A DNA stretch of 64,000 nucleotides from Azospirillum sp. TSH58 (lineage in GTDB: Bacteria; Pseudomonadota; Alphaproteobacteria; Azospirillales; Azospirillaceae). Positions 8,583-19,707 of this stretch are shown piece by piece. The translations under genes and the position numbers were made by a program. The notes beneath the pieces were generated by a model. The model was not told the origin of the DNA. It saw only the letters and a program-made list of their open reading frames with translations, and did not search any database. Position 1 is the first letter of the stretch. Each line of letters starts with the position of its first letter. Where the stretch lies: assembly GCF_003119115.1 (NCBI RefSeq), contig NZ_CP022364.1:1750001-1814000 (forward strand), written 5' to 3'.

Positions 8583-9392
8583 TCAGGCGAGCAGGCTCAT
8601 CTTGTAGGGGGTGGTCTTCGCCTTGCTGGACGACTTGTTCGCGTCCTCCGCCGCCCACTGCTTCAGCCGGGCCTCGCGCTCCCGCATGATCTTGTCGAAC
8701 GGGCGTTCCTCGGTCGATTCGGGCGCCTTGGCGACCTTCTGGATGAAGTTCAGCTGGTAGGGGATCTCGCCGATCACGTTCTTCGGCGGGACGATCACCA
8801 GCTCGTACTGGCCGGGCTCGATCTTGAAGCTGGGCTTCTTCAGCATGTCCTCGCCCGACTTCGTCGGGTCCATCGTGTCGCCGGAGGCCACGACCTTGCC
8901 CTCCTTGCTCATGACGGCCCAGCGCGTGTAGGGCAGGGACATGTTGCCGACGAACTCGCCGCCCTGGGCGACGGTCAGCGAATGCTTCTGGACGCCGCTG
9001 TCGTTGCCGACGACGGCGCGGGCGATGCCCTTCATCTGGGCGCCGTTCCCCACCATCATGACGCTCTGGCGTTCGGTGATGTCCAGCGTGTACTCGCGCT
9101 CGTTCACCCCGCGCACGGCCTGGGAGATGACCGCGGTGTAGGTGCCGGGGCCGAGCTTCGCGCTGGTCTGCGCCGCCTCGTTCTTCGCCTTCGCCTCGGC
9201 GACGACCTTGTTGTTCTGGTCGACGATCTTGATGTTGGTGTTGATGTCGGCGATCTTGAAATTGAATTCGCCGGTCTTCGACACCGTGAACTGGCGGTAG
9301 TCGGTGGACGCGAGGTTGGAGTCCAATTCGTTGGTGATGCCGCGGAACTGGAACCAGTTCATCGTCGAGGCATTCGGAATCGCGACGCCCAT
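8583..9392 (-). CDS. Unknown protein with a predicted beta-sandwich region
   Basis: A 269-residue protein with no signal peptide or membrane segment. Residues 30-105 (QFTVSKTGEFNFKIADINTN, GPGTYTAVISQ) have the alternating pattern of a beta-sandwich such as the pre-peptidase C-terminal fold, and a second similar stretch (GGEFVGNMSLPYTRW, GQYELVIVPP) follows. The C-terminus is charged and lysine-rich. It is less GC-rich in amino-acid choice (many N, K, T) than its neighbours. The gene ends 75 bases before moeB starts; I do not recognise the family. Confidence 0.6.
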   Translation of the reverse strand: MGVAIPNASTMNWFQFRGITNELDSNLASTDYRQFTVSKTGEFNFKIADINTNIKIVDQNNKVVAEAKAKNEAAQTSAKLGPGTYTAVISQAVRGVNEREYTLDITERQSVMMVGNGAQMKGIARAVVGNDSGVQKHSLTVAQGGEFVGNMSLPYTRWAVMSKEGKVVASGDTMDPTKSGEDMLKKPSFKIEPGQYELVIVPPKNVIGEIPYQLNFIQKVAKAPESTEERPFDKIMREREARLKQWAAEDANKSSSKAKTTPYKMSLLA

Positions 9393-9657
9393 GGTGGCCT
9401 CCCCCGCTGGTCCTGTGCCGTCAGCTCCGCATCGTCGGGCGGCCGCGCCGCAAGCCGGGCCGTCGCCTGAAACGGCGGAGCCGCGCCGGCTGAAACTCCC
9501 GGCGCCGACAGGTTAGATTACTAAAATCCAATCTTTTTGTCAAAGCGCCGACCGGTGCGATCGTCGCGCAAAAAGACCGGACGGATCCCACTCTACAGCA
9601 GGATGCGCGACGGCGCAATATTCGCCGCCCGGTTGCGCAAGAAAGTGCGCCGGACAT
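9393..9657. other. Intergenic region upstream of the beta-sandwich protein gene
   Basis: About 265 bases without a convincing gene. An AT-rich patch near 9511-9543 (GATTACTAAAATCCAATC and a T-run) contrasts with its surroundings and probably holds the promoter of the minus-strand gene ending at 8583. Nothing else is recognised. Confidence 0.5.
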
Positions 9658-9692
9658 CCCTCTCCCACACCCGTGACGAATGTGGGAGAGGG
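9658..9692 (-). terminator. Perfect 12-bp hairpin at the end of cysK
   Basis: CCCTCTCCCACA (9658-9669) and TGTGGGAGAGGG (9681-9692) are perfect complements around an 11-base loop. The hairpin starts 10 bases after the cysK stop on the minus strand. No strong T-run follows, so it may terminate or protect the 3' end. Confidence 0.65.
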
Positions 9693-9701
9693 GAGGCCGG
9701 T

Positions 9702-10661
<960 letters not shown>

Positions 10662-10695
10662 TTTTCACTCCTCCGGTATGTGGTATTTTCCCACT

Positions 10696-10714
10696 TTCTA
10701 CAGCATGTGTAGAA
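10696..10714 (-). promoter_or_regulatory. Palindromic operator candidate upstream of cysK
   Basis: TTCTACAGCATGTGTAGAA is a perfect 7-bp inverted repeat with a 5-base centre. It lies 35 bases before the cysK start and touches the predicted -10 element, in the only gap between the Rrf2-type regulator gene and cysK. The position and symmetry fit a binding site for the dimeric regulator encoded just upstream; the binding is inferred. Confidence 0.6.
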
Positions 10715-10740
10715 TTTAACCGTTTTCCGGGTGGGATCAA
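10713..10740 (-). promoter_or_regulatory. Possible sigma-70 promoter for cysK
   Basis: On the minus strand TTGATC (10740-10735) and TAAATT (10718-10713) are 16 bases apart and resemble -35 and -10 elements. The -35 overlaps the stop codon of the upstream regulator gene and the -10 overlaps the palindrome by two bases, so a bound regulator would block it. Confidence 0.4.
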
Positions 10741-11192
10741 ATCGTAAAATCGATGCGGTCTTCGGTCTCGCTCTCCACGCCGGCGGTGCGGGCGCGCAGG
10801 CAGAGATCCTCGATGGTGATGTCGTCGAGCTTCTTCATGCATTCCTCCTGAAGCTCGTTCCACAGCGGGCGGACCACCTTGTGCCCCAGGATGGAGCCGG
10901 CCGGCTCCTCGATGGGGTCGGTCGCGGTCTCCATGGAGCGGACGACCTTCACGATCTCGCCCAGCGTGATCCGCCGGCGCTCGCGGGCCAGCCGGTAGCC
11001 GCCGCGCGGCCCGCGCACGCCGGCAAGGACGCCGTCGCGGACGAGCTGCTGAAGGACCTGCTCCAGATAGCGCTTGGGGATGCCCTGGCGGCGGGTGATC
11101 TCGCCGGACTGCACGGGTTCGGTGCCGGCGTTGTAGGCGATGTCCAGCACCGCCTCGATCGCGAACATCAGCTTCTTGGAAATGCGGAGCAT
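10737..11192 (-). CDS. Rrf2-family transcriptional regulator (CymR/IscR-like)
   Basis: A 151-residue winged-helix protein of the Rrf2 family: RISKKLMFAIEAVLDIAYN opening, helix-turn-helix QSGEITRRQGIPKRYLEQVLQQLVRDGVL and the wing GVRGPRGGYRLAR. The three clustered cysteines that hold the Fe-S cluster in IscR (around residues 92-106) are absent; that stretch reads ETATDPIEEPAGSI. It therefore looks more like CymR, the cysteine regulator, and its place directly before cysK supports this. Its ATG shares one base with the dut stop codon. Confidence 0.85.
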   Translation of the reverse strand: MLRISKKLMFAIEAVLDIAYNAGTEPVQSGEITRRQGIPKRYLEQVLQQLVRDGVLAGVRGPRGGYRLARERRRITLGEIVKVVRSMETATDPIEEPAGSILGHKVVRPLWNELQEECMKKLDDITIEDLCLRARTAGVESETEDRIDFTI

Positions 11193-11686
11193 CAGTGCGA
11201 CTCCTGCGCGGGGGAGGACGTGGCGAACTGGCCGGTGGAGCCGAAGCCCCCGGTGCCGCGGGCGCTGTCGGGCAGGGCGGCCGACTCGGCCCAGGCGGCG
11301 CGCTCGTAGCGGGCGATCACCAGCTGGGCGATGCGCTGCCCGCGCTCCACCGTGAAGGGCTGGTCGCCGTGGTTGATCAGGATCACCCCGACCTCGCCGC
11401 GGTAATCGGCGTCGATGGTGCCCGGGCTGTTCAGCACCGTGACCCCGTGCTTCAGCGCCAGGCCGGAGCGCGGCCGCACCTGCGCCTCGTACCCGTCGGG
11501 CAGGGCGAAGGCGACGCCCGTGGGGATCAGCGCGCGGCGGCCCGGCTCCAGGACGACCGGCTCGGCCAGCGCGGCCAGCAGGTCCATGCCCGCCGCGTGT
11601 TCCGTCGCGTAGGCCGGCAGGTCCAGCCCCGCGGCGTGGGCGAGCCGGACGATGGGAACGGGAATGGCGGATGCCGTTGCGCTCAC
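11192..11686 (-). CDS. dut: Deoxyuridine 5'-triphosphate nucleotidohydrolase (dUTPase)
   Basis: A 164-residue trimeric dUTPase that hydrolyses dUTP to dUMP and keeps uracil out of DNA. The family motifs are in order: [48 protein letters not shown] and the C-terminal arm GTGGFGSTG. The start is the GTG at 11686, which overlaps the coaBC stop codon (GTGA) and follows a GGAGA ribosome site; longer readings of the frame run through coaBC in another frame and are not meaningful. The coaBC-dut pairing is common in proteobacteria. Confidence 0.94.
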   Translation of the reverse strand: MSATASAIPVPIVRLAHAAGLDLPAYATEHAAGMDLLAALAEPVVLEPGRRALIPTGVAFALPDGYEAQVRPRSGLALKHGVTVLNSPGTIDADYRGEVGVILINHGDQPFTVERGQRIAQLVIARYERAAWAESAALPDSARGTGGFGSTGQFATSSPAQESH

Positions 11687-12939
11687 GGAATGGTCTCCTG
11701 GGGGGCGGGGGTGGGGGGCGGGTTGAAATGCCGGGCGATGGCCTCGGCCAGGCGGGCGGCCACGGCGTCCTTGCCCATGGTGGGCCAGTCCTCCGTGCCG
11801 TCGGCGCGGATCAGATGGACGGTGTTGTCGGCCCCGCCGAAGGTCGTGGTGCCAGGCGACACGTCGTTGGCGACGATCCAGTCGCAGCCCTTGCGCGCGC
11901 GCTTGGCGGTCGCGTAGTCCACCACGTTGCCGGTCTCCGCGGCGAAGCCGACGACCAGCGCCGGGCGGCGCGGTCCGGGCTGGGACAGGGTCGCCAGGAT
12001 GTCGGGATTCTCGGTCAGGGTCAGGCTCGGCGGGCCGCCGCCGTCCTTCTTCAGCTTGCGGTCCGATTCGCCGGCCACGCGCCAGTCGGCGACGGCGGCG
12101 GCGCAGACCGCGATGTCGGCGGGCAGGGCCGACTCGCAGGCCGCCAGCATCTCCCGCGCCGTCTCGATGGGGCGCACGGTGCAGCCAAGCGGTTCGGGCA
12201 GGCCGGTCGGGCCGGTGACCAGCGTCACCTCGGCGCCCAGCCGCCGCAACGCCGCGGCGATGGCGTGGCCCTGCTTGCCGGAGGAACGGTTGGCGATGAA
12301 GCGCACCGGGTCGATGGGCTCCACCGTCGGGCCGCTGGTGACCAGGGCGCGCTTGCCGGCCAGCGGCCTGGGCGCGTCCAGCTCCTCGAAATGGGTGGCG
12401 ATGGCCTGGACGATCTCCATCGGCTCGGCCATGCGCCCGAACCCGTACTCGCCGCAGGCCATCTCGCCCTTGTTCGGGCCGACCCGGCGGACGCCGCGCT
12501 TCTCCAGGAGCGCGAGGTTGTCGCGGGTCGCCGGATGCTCCCACATGCGGACGTTCATCGCCGGGGCGACGAGCACCGGCTTGTCGGTGGCCAGCAGCAC
12601 GGTGGCGGCCAGGTCGTCGGCCATGCCGGCGGCCATGCGGGCCAGCAGGTTGGCGGTGGCCGGGGCGACGACCAGCAGGTCGGCGTCGCGCGACAGCTGG
12701 ATGTGCCCCATCTCCGATTCGTCGGTCAGGGACCACAAATCCTGGTAGACGGTGTCCTCGGTCAGCGCCTGCACGGACAGGGGGGTGACGAACTGCGCCC
12801 CCGCCCGGGTCAGGACCGCGCGCACGCGCACGCCCCGCTCCTTCAGGCGGCGGATCAGCTCCAGGCTCTTGTAGGCCGCGATGCCGCCCGCGATGACGAG
12901 CAGGATGCGCTTGCCGGACAGCACGGATGTTTCGGCCAC
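11683..12939 (-). CDS. coaBC: Phosphopantothenoylcysteine decarboxylase / phosphopantothenate-cysteine ligase CoaBC
   Basis: A bifunctional coenzyme A biosynthesis enzyme of 418 residues. The N-terminal flavoprotein (CoaC) half has [19 protein letters not shown], the active-site His in GHIQLSR and the [13 protein letters not shown] motif; the C-terminal CoaB half has [26 protein letters not shown] and the FAAETG motif. I use the GTG at 12939 (AAGGAG 12 bases upstream), which fits the family length; in-frame ATGs further upstream add about 23 residues of unlikely sequence. First gene of the cluster leading to cysK. Confidence 0.93.
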   Translation of the reverse strand: MAETSVLSGKRILLVIAGGIAAYKSLELIRRLKERGVRVRAVLTRAGAQFVTPLSVQALTEDTVYQDLWSLTDESEMGHIQLSRDADLLVVAPATANLLARMAAGMADDLAATVLLATDKPVLVAPAMNVRMWEHPATRDNLALLEKRGVRRVGPNKGEMACGEYGFGRMAEPMEIVQAIATHFEELDAPRPLAGKRALVTSGPTVEPIDPVRFIANRSSGKQGHAIAAALRRLGAEVTLVTGPTGLPEPLGCTVRPIETAREMLAACESALPADIAVCAAAVADWRVAGESDRKLKKDGGGPPSLTLTENPDILATLSQPGPRRPALVVGFAAETGNVVDYATAKRARKGCDWIVANDVSPGTTTFGGADNTVHLIRADGTEDWPTMGKDAVAARLAEAIARHFNPPPTPAPQETIP

Positions 12940-13065
12940 GGGGGTCCGCCGCTCCTTGCTATGGATTGTGTGGGCGATGGATTTTGTAGAATTCAGATAT
13001 TCCATCATGGCGTCCAGTACAAGCGTCCTTCGCTCATCCTCACAGCAAATCCGGTGTGAAATGCA

Positions 13066-13096
13066 CATCCATGGCCGGGGTGTGAAACCATGGATG
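13066..13096. repeat. 9-bp perfect inverted repeat between divergent genes
   Basis: CATCCATGG (13066-13074) and CCATGGATG (13088-13096) flank a 13-base centre in the 295-base gap between coaBC and the sigma-54 activator. It could be an operator or a hairpin in either leader. No other clear element was recognised in this gap apart from AT-rich stretches near 12985-13000 and 13165-13185. Confidence 0.5.
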
Positions 13097-13234
13097 GGAT
13101 ATTTCGTTGCGCGGCCGCATTCCAGGTCTTTCGCCCACGGCCCGTCATCGCGTAGAGTGGATTTTTAAGGATTTGCTGATAACCAGTGCAATCCGACCAC
13201 TCCGCCGTGATTTTCTTTCGAATCCATACGGTCC

Positions 13235-14671
<1,437 letters not shown>

Positions 14672-15040
14672 ATCCCGGCCGCCCCGGGAATTCCATACCC
14701 CGTTCCCGCCCGCCCGCCGCTGGTCCTGCCGAAGCATAGGCTTCGTGTGCGTTCAATTCACGCAAGACCATCGAAAGTCTTGCCGTGCCGGGACCTGCCG
14801 CCATCGGCTTATTTCCAAATGACCGGTTTGGCCACATTGGGCATATGCCGTGAAGCCGCCTTGCCGGTACCGGTGCCATCCGGCTAGCCTCCCCTCGCGT
14901 TGCTTTGCTTGCGCTTCCGCGTGGCGCCACAGCGGACCGCCGCACATGACCGCCGCACAGCCCATTGTCCTTCGCCGGCCCCTTGCGCCCCGCGGCGCGG
15001 ACCGGCGGCGGCCCCCGACCGAGGAGCAGGAGTTCGCCTT
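14672..15040 (+). other. Intergenic region with hairpins and leader of the cold-shock gene
   Basis: 369 bases without a convincing gene. CGAAGC/GCTTCG (14730-14745) is a small hairpin that could end the upstream regulator transcript. A second hairpin, GCAAGAC/GTCTTGC (14762-14783), follows. The rest would contain the promoter and untranslated leader of the cold-shock gene; long structured leaders are common in that family but no known thermosensor was identified. Confidence 0.45.
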
Positions 15041-15250
15041 ATGACCACCGGCACCGTCAAATGGTTCAACACCACCAAGGGATATGGCTTCATCGCGCCG
15101 GAGGCTGGCGCCAAGGACGTGTTCGTGCACATCACGGCCGTGCAGAAGTCGGGTCTTCACGCCTTGTCCGAGGGCCAGCGCGTCCAGTTCGAGGTCGCGC
15201 GCGGCAACAACGGCAAGGACGCCGCGGTCAACATCAGCGTCATGGAGTGA
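15041..15250 (+). CDS. Cold-shock domain protein (CspA family)
   Basis: A 69-residue single cold-shock domain that binds single-stranded RNA and DNA. RNP1 is KGYGFIAP (residues 13-20) and RNP2 is DVFVHITAV (residues 26-34); VKWFNTTKGYGFI is the family signature. The start at ATG 15041 follows GAGGAG; an upstream in-frame ATG at 14900 would add an unrelated arginine- and proline-rich stretch. It ends 8 bases before the stop of the convergent hybrid kinase. Confidence 0.94.
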   Translation: MTTGTVKWFNTTKGYGFIAPEAGAKDVFVHITAVQKSGLHALSEGQRVQFEVARGNNGKDAAVNISVME

Positions 15251-15257
15251 AGCGGCG

Positions 15258-18200
15258 TCATGACGTGACATAGCCGCGGAGCCGGTAGGCCTCCACGGCT
15301 TCCCGGGTCAGGCGGGGGATGTCGCGGCACAGCGACGTCACCTCGCTCACCGCGTTGCTCCGGCAGGCCAGCTCCAGCGCCCGGGCGGCCGCCGACAAGT
15401 CGCGGGCGCCGAAGGTCCCGGCGGTGCTCTTCAGCGTGTGGGCCTCCTTCGCCAGTCCGGCGAGATCGGCCGGGCCCCCCTCCGCCGCTTCCGCCCCGCC
15501 GCGGGCGATTCTCTCGGCCCGCTCCAGCGTCTCCTCCACGAACTGCCGGATGACGTCGGCCAGAAGCTCCGCGTCGAGATCCTGGGCGAGTTGCTGCAGC
15601 ACCTCCATGTCCAGCACGTCCATGCCCAGAGCGTCCATGCCCAGAACGTCCATGCCCAGAACGTCCATGTCCAGAACGCCCGCCGCGGTCTGGGCGGGGC
15701 TGTCCAAAGACGCTGCGGGCGCGGCGGTCTCCAACGGGGCGGCCTCCAACGGGGCGGCCTCCAGCCAGCGGGCGACGGTTTCCAGCAGATGCGGGCGGTC
15801 GATCGGCTTGGCGACATGCCCGTTCATCCCGGCGGCTAGACAGCGCTCGCGGTCGCTGTCCATGGCGTCGGCGGTCATCGCGATGATCGGCACGGTGCCG
15901 GCCGGCGCCGGCAGGGCGCGCAGCCGGTGGGTGGCGGTCAGCCCGTCCATCTCCGGCATGGCGAGGTCCATCAGGACCAGCCCGTAGGGCGACGGGCCGG
16001 ACGCCGCGGCCTCCACCGCCTCCAGCGCTTCCCGCCCGTTGTTGGCGATGTCGACCCGATGGCCGGCACCGCGCAGCAGCAGGGCGGCGACCATCTGGTT
16101 GGTCGGACTGTCCTCGACCAGGAGAATCCGCCGGCCCGTTCCGGCGGGGGGCGGAACGGCCGCGCCGTGCGGACGCGGCTCCGCGGTGGGCGGTGCCTCC
16201 ACCAAGCTCCGCCCGGTCACGGCGGCGAGCAGGCGGGAGGGCCGGGCCGGCTTCGTCACCGTGGCGTCGGCGCCGTTGCCATCCCCGCCCACGGTCCGGT
16301 GCGGCAGGGTGAGACGGACGATCCGCCCGACGCCCCGCGCGCGCAGCCGGTCGGGCAGCGAGCCGGCGACCGGGGTCTCCACGCTGCCGATCACCGCGGC
16401 ATCGGCGGCGGGCAGGGTGCCGGCGTCCAACCCCGCCACCATCGCCACCACGTCCGGCGCGCTGACCGTGGCCCCCCAGGAGCGGAGCTGTTCGGCCAGG
16501 GCCCGCCAGGCGACGGGGTTGGATTCCAGAAGAAGGACCGTCTGCCCGGCCAGAGGCGGCGGCTCCGCGCCGGCGGTCCGCAGCGTTCCGGGCTCCAGCG
16601 GCAGGGTGAACCAGAAGCGGCTGCCCTGGCCGGCGGCGCTGTCGAAACCGATGCTTCCGCCCATCATCTCCACCAGCCGCTTGGAAATCGCCAGCCCCAG
16701 CCCGGCGCCGTCGTGGCGGCGCGACAGGCGGGGATGCACCTGGGAGAATTCGGTGAAGAGGTCGGCCTGGGCGTCCTGTGGAATGCCGATGCCGGTGTCG
16801 GTCACCTCGAAGCGCAGGCGCGGCGGCGCCTGGCCGTCGCCGTCCTGGTCCGACACCACCGCCGACAGGGTGACGGCGACACCGCCGCGGTCGGTGAACT
16901 TGACGGCGTTGCCGACTAGGTTCAGCAGGACCTGCCGCACCCGGCCCGAGTCGCCGCGCAGCGCCGCGGGCAGGCCGCCGGGGATGCAGACGGCCAGCTC
17001 GATCCCCTTGGCGAAGGCGCGGGCGGCCTGAAGCTCGGCCACGCTCTCCACCACCTCGGCGGGCGAGAAGCGGCCCGACTCCAGGGTCAGCTTCCCGGCC
17101 TCCATCTTGGAGATGTCCAGGATATCGTTGAGCATGGACAGAAGCGCCTCCGCCGACTCGCGGGCGGTGTGGGCGTAGGTGCGCTGCTCCTCCCCCAGCG
17201 GGCCGTCCAGCAGCAGCCCCAGCATGCCCAGGACGCCGTTCATCGGGGTGCGGATCTCGTGGCTGATGGTGCGCAGGAATTCCGACTTGGCGCGGCTCGC
17301 CAGCTCCGCCTGCTCCTTGGCGAGGCGGAGCTGCGCCTCGGTGCGGCGGTGGGCGGTGATGTCGCGGAAGGACACCATCGCCATCGTCCGCCCGCGGTAG
17401 GGCACGTAGCGGGTCTCCCCCTGCACCGTCAGCCGTTCGCCGTTGCGGCGCAGGCAGACGGTCTCGAAGGGAGTTTCGTCGCGGGCGCGGATGCGCAGCC
17501 AGGTGAGTTCGCGGTCCTCCGGCGCCATCATCGCGGTGACGGACTGCCCCGTCAGCTCGTCCGGCGCGTAGCCCAGGATGGCGGCGGCGGCCCGGTTTGC
17601 ATCGGCGATGATTCCCTGATCATGCACCAGGATGCCGTCCATGGCGGCGTCCGACAGTTTGCGGAAGCGGTCCTCGCTCTCGCGCAGCGCCCGCTCCGTC
17701 CGGCGGTGGTCGGTGATGTCCGTGTAGGTCATCAGGACCGAGCGGTCGGGCAGGAAGCTGGCGGTGATCTCCAGCACCCGGCCGTCGGGGCGCGTGCGCT
17801 CGATGCGGCTGACGCCCTCGGGGCGCAGGTAGGCCAGGTGGCGGGCGACGATCTCCGCCGTATCGCCGGGGCCGAACTCGCCGCGCTCGGCCATGAAGCG
17901 CAGGAAGCCGGCCATGCTCAGGCCGGGATGGAGCGCGTCGTCCGGCAGGTCGAGCATCTCCCGCAGGCGCCGGTTGCAGGTCAGGAAATGGCCGTCGGCG
18001 CTCCACACCACGAGGCCCTGCGACATGGCGCTGAAGGTGGCCTCCAGCAGGTCGGACTTGTAGGCCAGCTCCTGCTCGCGCCGTTTCAGCTCGCTGATGT
18101 CGGTGCGCAGCCCGACATAGCCGCCGTCGCTGGTCCGCCGCTCCTCGATCTTGAACCAGCGCCCGTCGCCGATCCGCGTCACCTGCGGGCCTTGCGGGTT

Positions 18201-18689
18201 GCGGTGCCGCTCCATCTGACGCTCGATCCAGCGGTCGATGTCGCCGGTGCCGCAGTCGGGATAATGGCCGGCCTCCGCGCCGCGGCGGATCAGCGACTCG
18301 AAGGTGATGCCGGGCTCCAGCGGACCCAGCGGGGCGTAGATCTCGCGGAAGCGGGCGTTGCACTGGACCAGCCGGTCGTCGGCGTCGAACAGCGCGAAGC
18401 CCTCGTTGACGACCTCGATGGCCTCGGACAGGCGGCGGTGGGCGTCGGCCGCGCGGCTGTCGGCGGCGCGGGCCTCCGCCTGGGCGCGCCGGGTGGCCTC
18501 CCGCTCGCGCAGCACCGCCAGACCCATCACCGCGCCGGCCAGCCCGATCCCGAAGAAGGGCCAGATCAGCTCGTCGGTCCCATGCTCCACAAGATGCTGC
18601 AGCGTGTGCAGCGCGCTCGCCATCAGAAGAAGGAGCGCGACCAGGGTGAGCCAGCTCCAACGGCGCAGCCGGCGGTGGGGGAACGGCAT
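15258..18689 (-). CDS. Hybrid sensor histidine kinase with PAS, receiver and Hpt domains
   Basis: A 1,143-residue membrane kinase. Two hydrophobic segments (about 13-30 and 40-60) are followed by a coiled coil, three PAS-like regions (about 85-450), HisKA (phospho-His in [14 protein letters not shown]), HATPase ([31 protein letters not shown]), a degenerate receiver-like region ([14 protein letters not shown]), a full receiver ([12 protein letters not shown], Asp in [13 protein letters not shown]) and a C-terminal Hpt domain (phospho-His in [15 protein letters not shown]). The layout fits BarA/ArcB-type phosphorelays. I start at ATG 18689 (GGAG 7 bases upstream); an upstream TTG adds 19 residues. 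The target regulator is not identified. Confidence 0.9.
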   Translation of the reverse strand: MPFPHRRLRRWSWLTLVALLLLMASALHTLQHLVEHGTDELIWPFFGIGLAGAVMGLAVLREREATRRAQAEARAADSRAADAHRRLSEAIEVVNEGFALFDADDRLVQCNARFREIYAPLGPLEPGITFESLIRRGAEAGHYPDCGTGDIDRWIERQMERHRNPQGPQVTRIGDGRWFKIEERRTSDGGYVGLRTDISELKRREQELAYKSDLLEATFSAMSQGLVVWSADGHFLTCNRRLREMLDLPDDALHPGLSMAGFLRFMAERGEFGPGDTAEIVARHLAYLRPEGVSRIERTRPDGRVLEITASFLPDRSVLMTYTDITDHRRTERALRESEDRFRKLSDAAMDGILVHDQGIIADANRAAAAILGYAPDELTGQSVTAMMAPEDRELTWLRIRARDETPFETVCLRRNGERLTVQGETRYVPYRGRTMAMVSFRDITAHRRTEAQLRLAKEQAELASRAKSEFLRTISHEIRTPMNGVLGMLGLLLDGPLGEEQRTYAHTARESAEALLSMLNDILDISKMEAGKLTLESGRFSPAEVVESVAELQAARAFAKGIELAVCIPGGLPAALRGDSGRVRQVLLNLVGNAVKFTDRGGVAVTLSAVVSDQDGDGQAPPRLRFEVTDTGIGIPQDAQADLFTEFSQVHPRLSRRHDGAGLGLAISKRLVEMMGGSIGFDSAAGQGSRFWFTLPLEPGTLRTAGAEPPPLAGQTVLLLESNPVAWRALAEQLRSWGATVSAPDVVAMVAGLDAGTLPAADAAVIGSVETPVAGSLPDRLRARGVGRIVRLTLPHRTVGGDGNGADATVTKPARPSRLLAAVTGRSLVEAPPTAEPRPHGAAVPPPAGTGRRILLVEDSPTNQMVAALLLRGAGHRVDIANNGREALEAVEAAASGPSPYGLVLMDLAMPEMDGLTATHRLRALPAPAGTVPIIAMTADAMDSDRERCLAAGMNGHVAKPIDRPHLLETVARWLEAAPLEAAPLETAAPAASLDSPAQTAAGVLDMDVLGMDVLGMDALGMDVLDMEVLQQLAQDLDAELLADVIRQFVEETLERAERIARGGAEAAEGGPADLAGLAKEAHTLKSTAGTFGARDLSAAARALELACRSNAVSEVTSLCRDIPRLTREAVEAYRLRGYVTS
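15598..15672. repeat. Five tandem 15-bp units inside the hybrid kinase gene
   Basis: Five consecutive units close to AGAACGTCCATGCCC encode a repeated pentapeptide (VLGMD with small changes) between the receiver and the Hpt domain. A second short repeat (units of AACGGGGCGGCCTCC, near 15732-15765, encoding LEAAP) lies next to it. The copies are nearly identical, so copy number may vary between strains. Confidence 0.85.
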
Positions 18690-18720
18690 TCGACGCTCCG
18701 CATGGGACGAGGCGGAAACG

Positions 18721-19707
18721 TTACGGCTTTTGCGCCTCCGGAGCAATGAATCCGGGGGCGGCGCGCAGCCGGCCGGCGGCGCGGCGCCGGCCCAGCAGGC
18801 CGTGGCGCGGCCCGAACAGGACGGCCAGCGCCAGGATCAGCCCGGACGCCACCGCGATCATCCCCGCGGCGTTCAGCGAGTGGGAGGCCCCGAGCAGCAT
18901 CGGCCCGAAGGCGGCGACGCCATAGCCGGCCAGCGCCGCCAGAACCCCCAGCGCGACGCTGAGCAGTATCTGCGCGGCCAGCCGGTCGGTCAGCAGGCGC
19001 GCCGCGGCGGGCGGGGCGATCAGCATGGCGATGACCAGGATGGAGCCGACCGCCTCGAACGCCGCGATGGCGGTGGCGGCGACCAGAAGCACCACCCCGT
19101 AATGGAACAGCCCCGCCGGGATGCCCAGCGTGGAGGCCAGCGCCGGGTCGAAGGTGGTGATCTTCAGCTCCTTGTAGAACAGCCCGACCAGGGCGACGCA
19201 GAGCGCGAAGACCGCGGCGAGCGTCAGCACCTCCCGCGGCAGGGCGGCCCACACCGCCGGGTCGGCGAGCGACGCCCAGCCCTTGGGGGCCAGCCAGAGG
19301 ATCGTCTCCAGCTGGCCGTAGAGCACGCAGTCGGCGTCCAGATCGACGCCCCCGGCGGACGCCTGCTCGATCATCACCACACCGGCGGCGAACATCACGG
19401 TGAAGACGACGCCCATGGCGGCGCCGGATTCCAGCCGGCCCAGCCGCCGCACCGCCTCGATCAGCAGGCCGGCCAGCGCCGCCGCGGCCAGCGCGCCGAG
19501 CATCATCGGCAGCGTCTCCCGCGTGCCGGCGACCAGGAAGCCGCCGACGATGCCGGGCAGGATGGCGTGGCTGACCGCGTCGCCCATCATCCCCTGGCGC
19601 CGCAGGACCAGGAAATTGCCGACCAGCGCGCAGGCGGCGCAGGCCAGCACCGCGGCGAGCAGGGCGGGGGCGTCGATCTGCAGGAATTCCTGGACGTCGG
19701 GCATCAT
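18721..19707 (-). CDS. Metal ABC transporter permease (ZnuB/TroD family), second permease
   Basis: A 328-residue membrane protein of the ABC-3 family that imports manganese, zinc or iron. It has about eight to nine hydrophobic segments and the family pattern NFLVLRRQGMMGDAVSHAILPG. The start ATG 19707 overlaps the stop of the preceding permease by 4 bases; the frame is open further upstream but that part overlaps the other permease. The C-terminus is only slightly extended, with no extra domain. It works with the permease, ATPase and binding protein encoded upstream. Confidence 0.9.
   Translation of the reverse strand: MMPDVQEFLQIDAPALLAAVLACAACALVGNFLVLRRQGMMGDAVSHAILPGIVGGFLVAGTRETLPMMLGALAAAALAGLLIEAVRRLGRLESGAAMGVVFTVMFAAGVVMIEQASAGGVDLDADCVLYGQLETILWLAPKGWASLADPAVWAALPREVLTLAAVFALCVALVGLFYKELKITTFDPALASTLGIPAGLFHYGVVLLVAATAIAAFEAVGSILVIAMLIAPPAAARLLTDRLAAQILLSVALGVLAALAGYGVAAFGPMLLGASHSLNAAGMIAVASGLILALAVLFGPRHGLLGRRRAAGRLRAAPGFIAPEAQKP

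Noticed and set aside
10737-11192. IscR with an Fe-S cluster
   Set aside because: The three cluster cysteines are absent in the expected stretch and no iscS or suf genes are adjacent.
15598-15672. Repeats as a possible CRISPR array
   Set aside because: Units are 15 bp, directly joined without spacers, and lie inside a coding frame.
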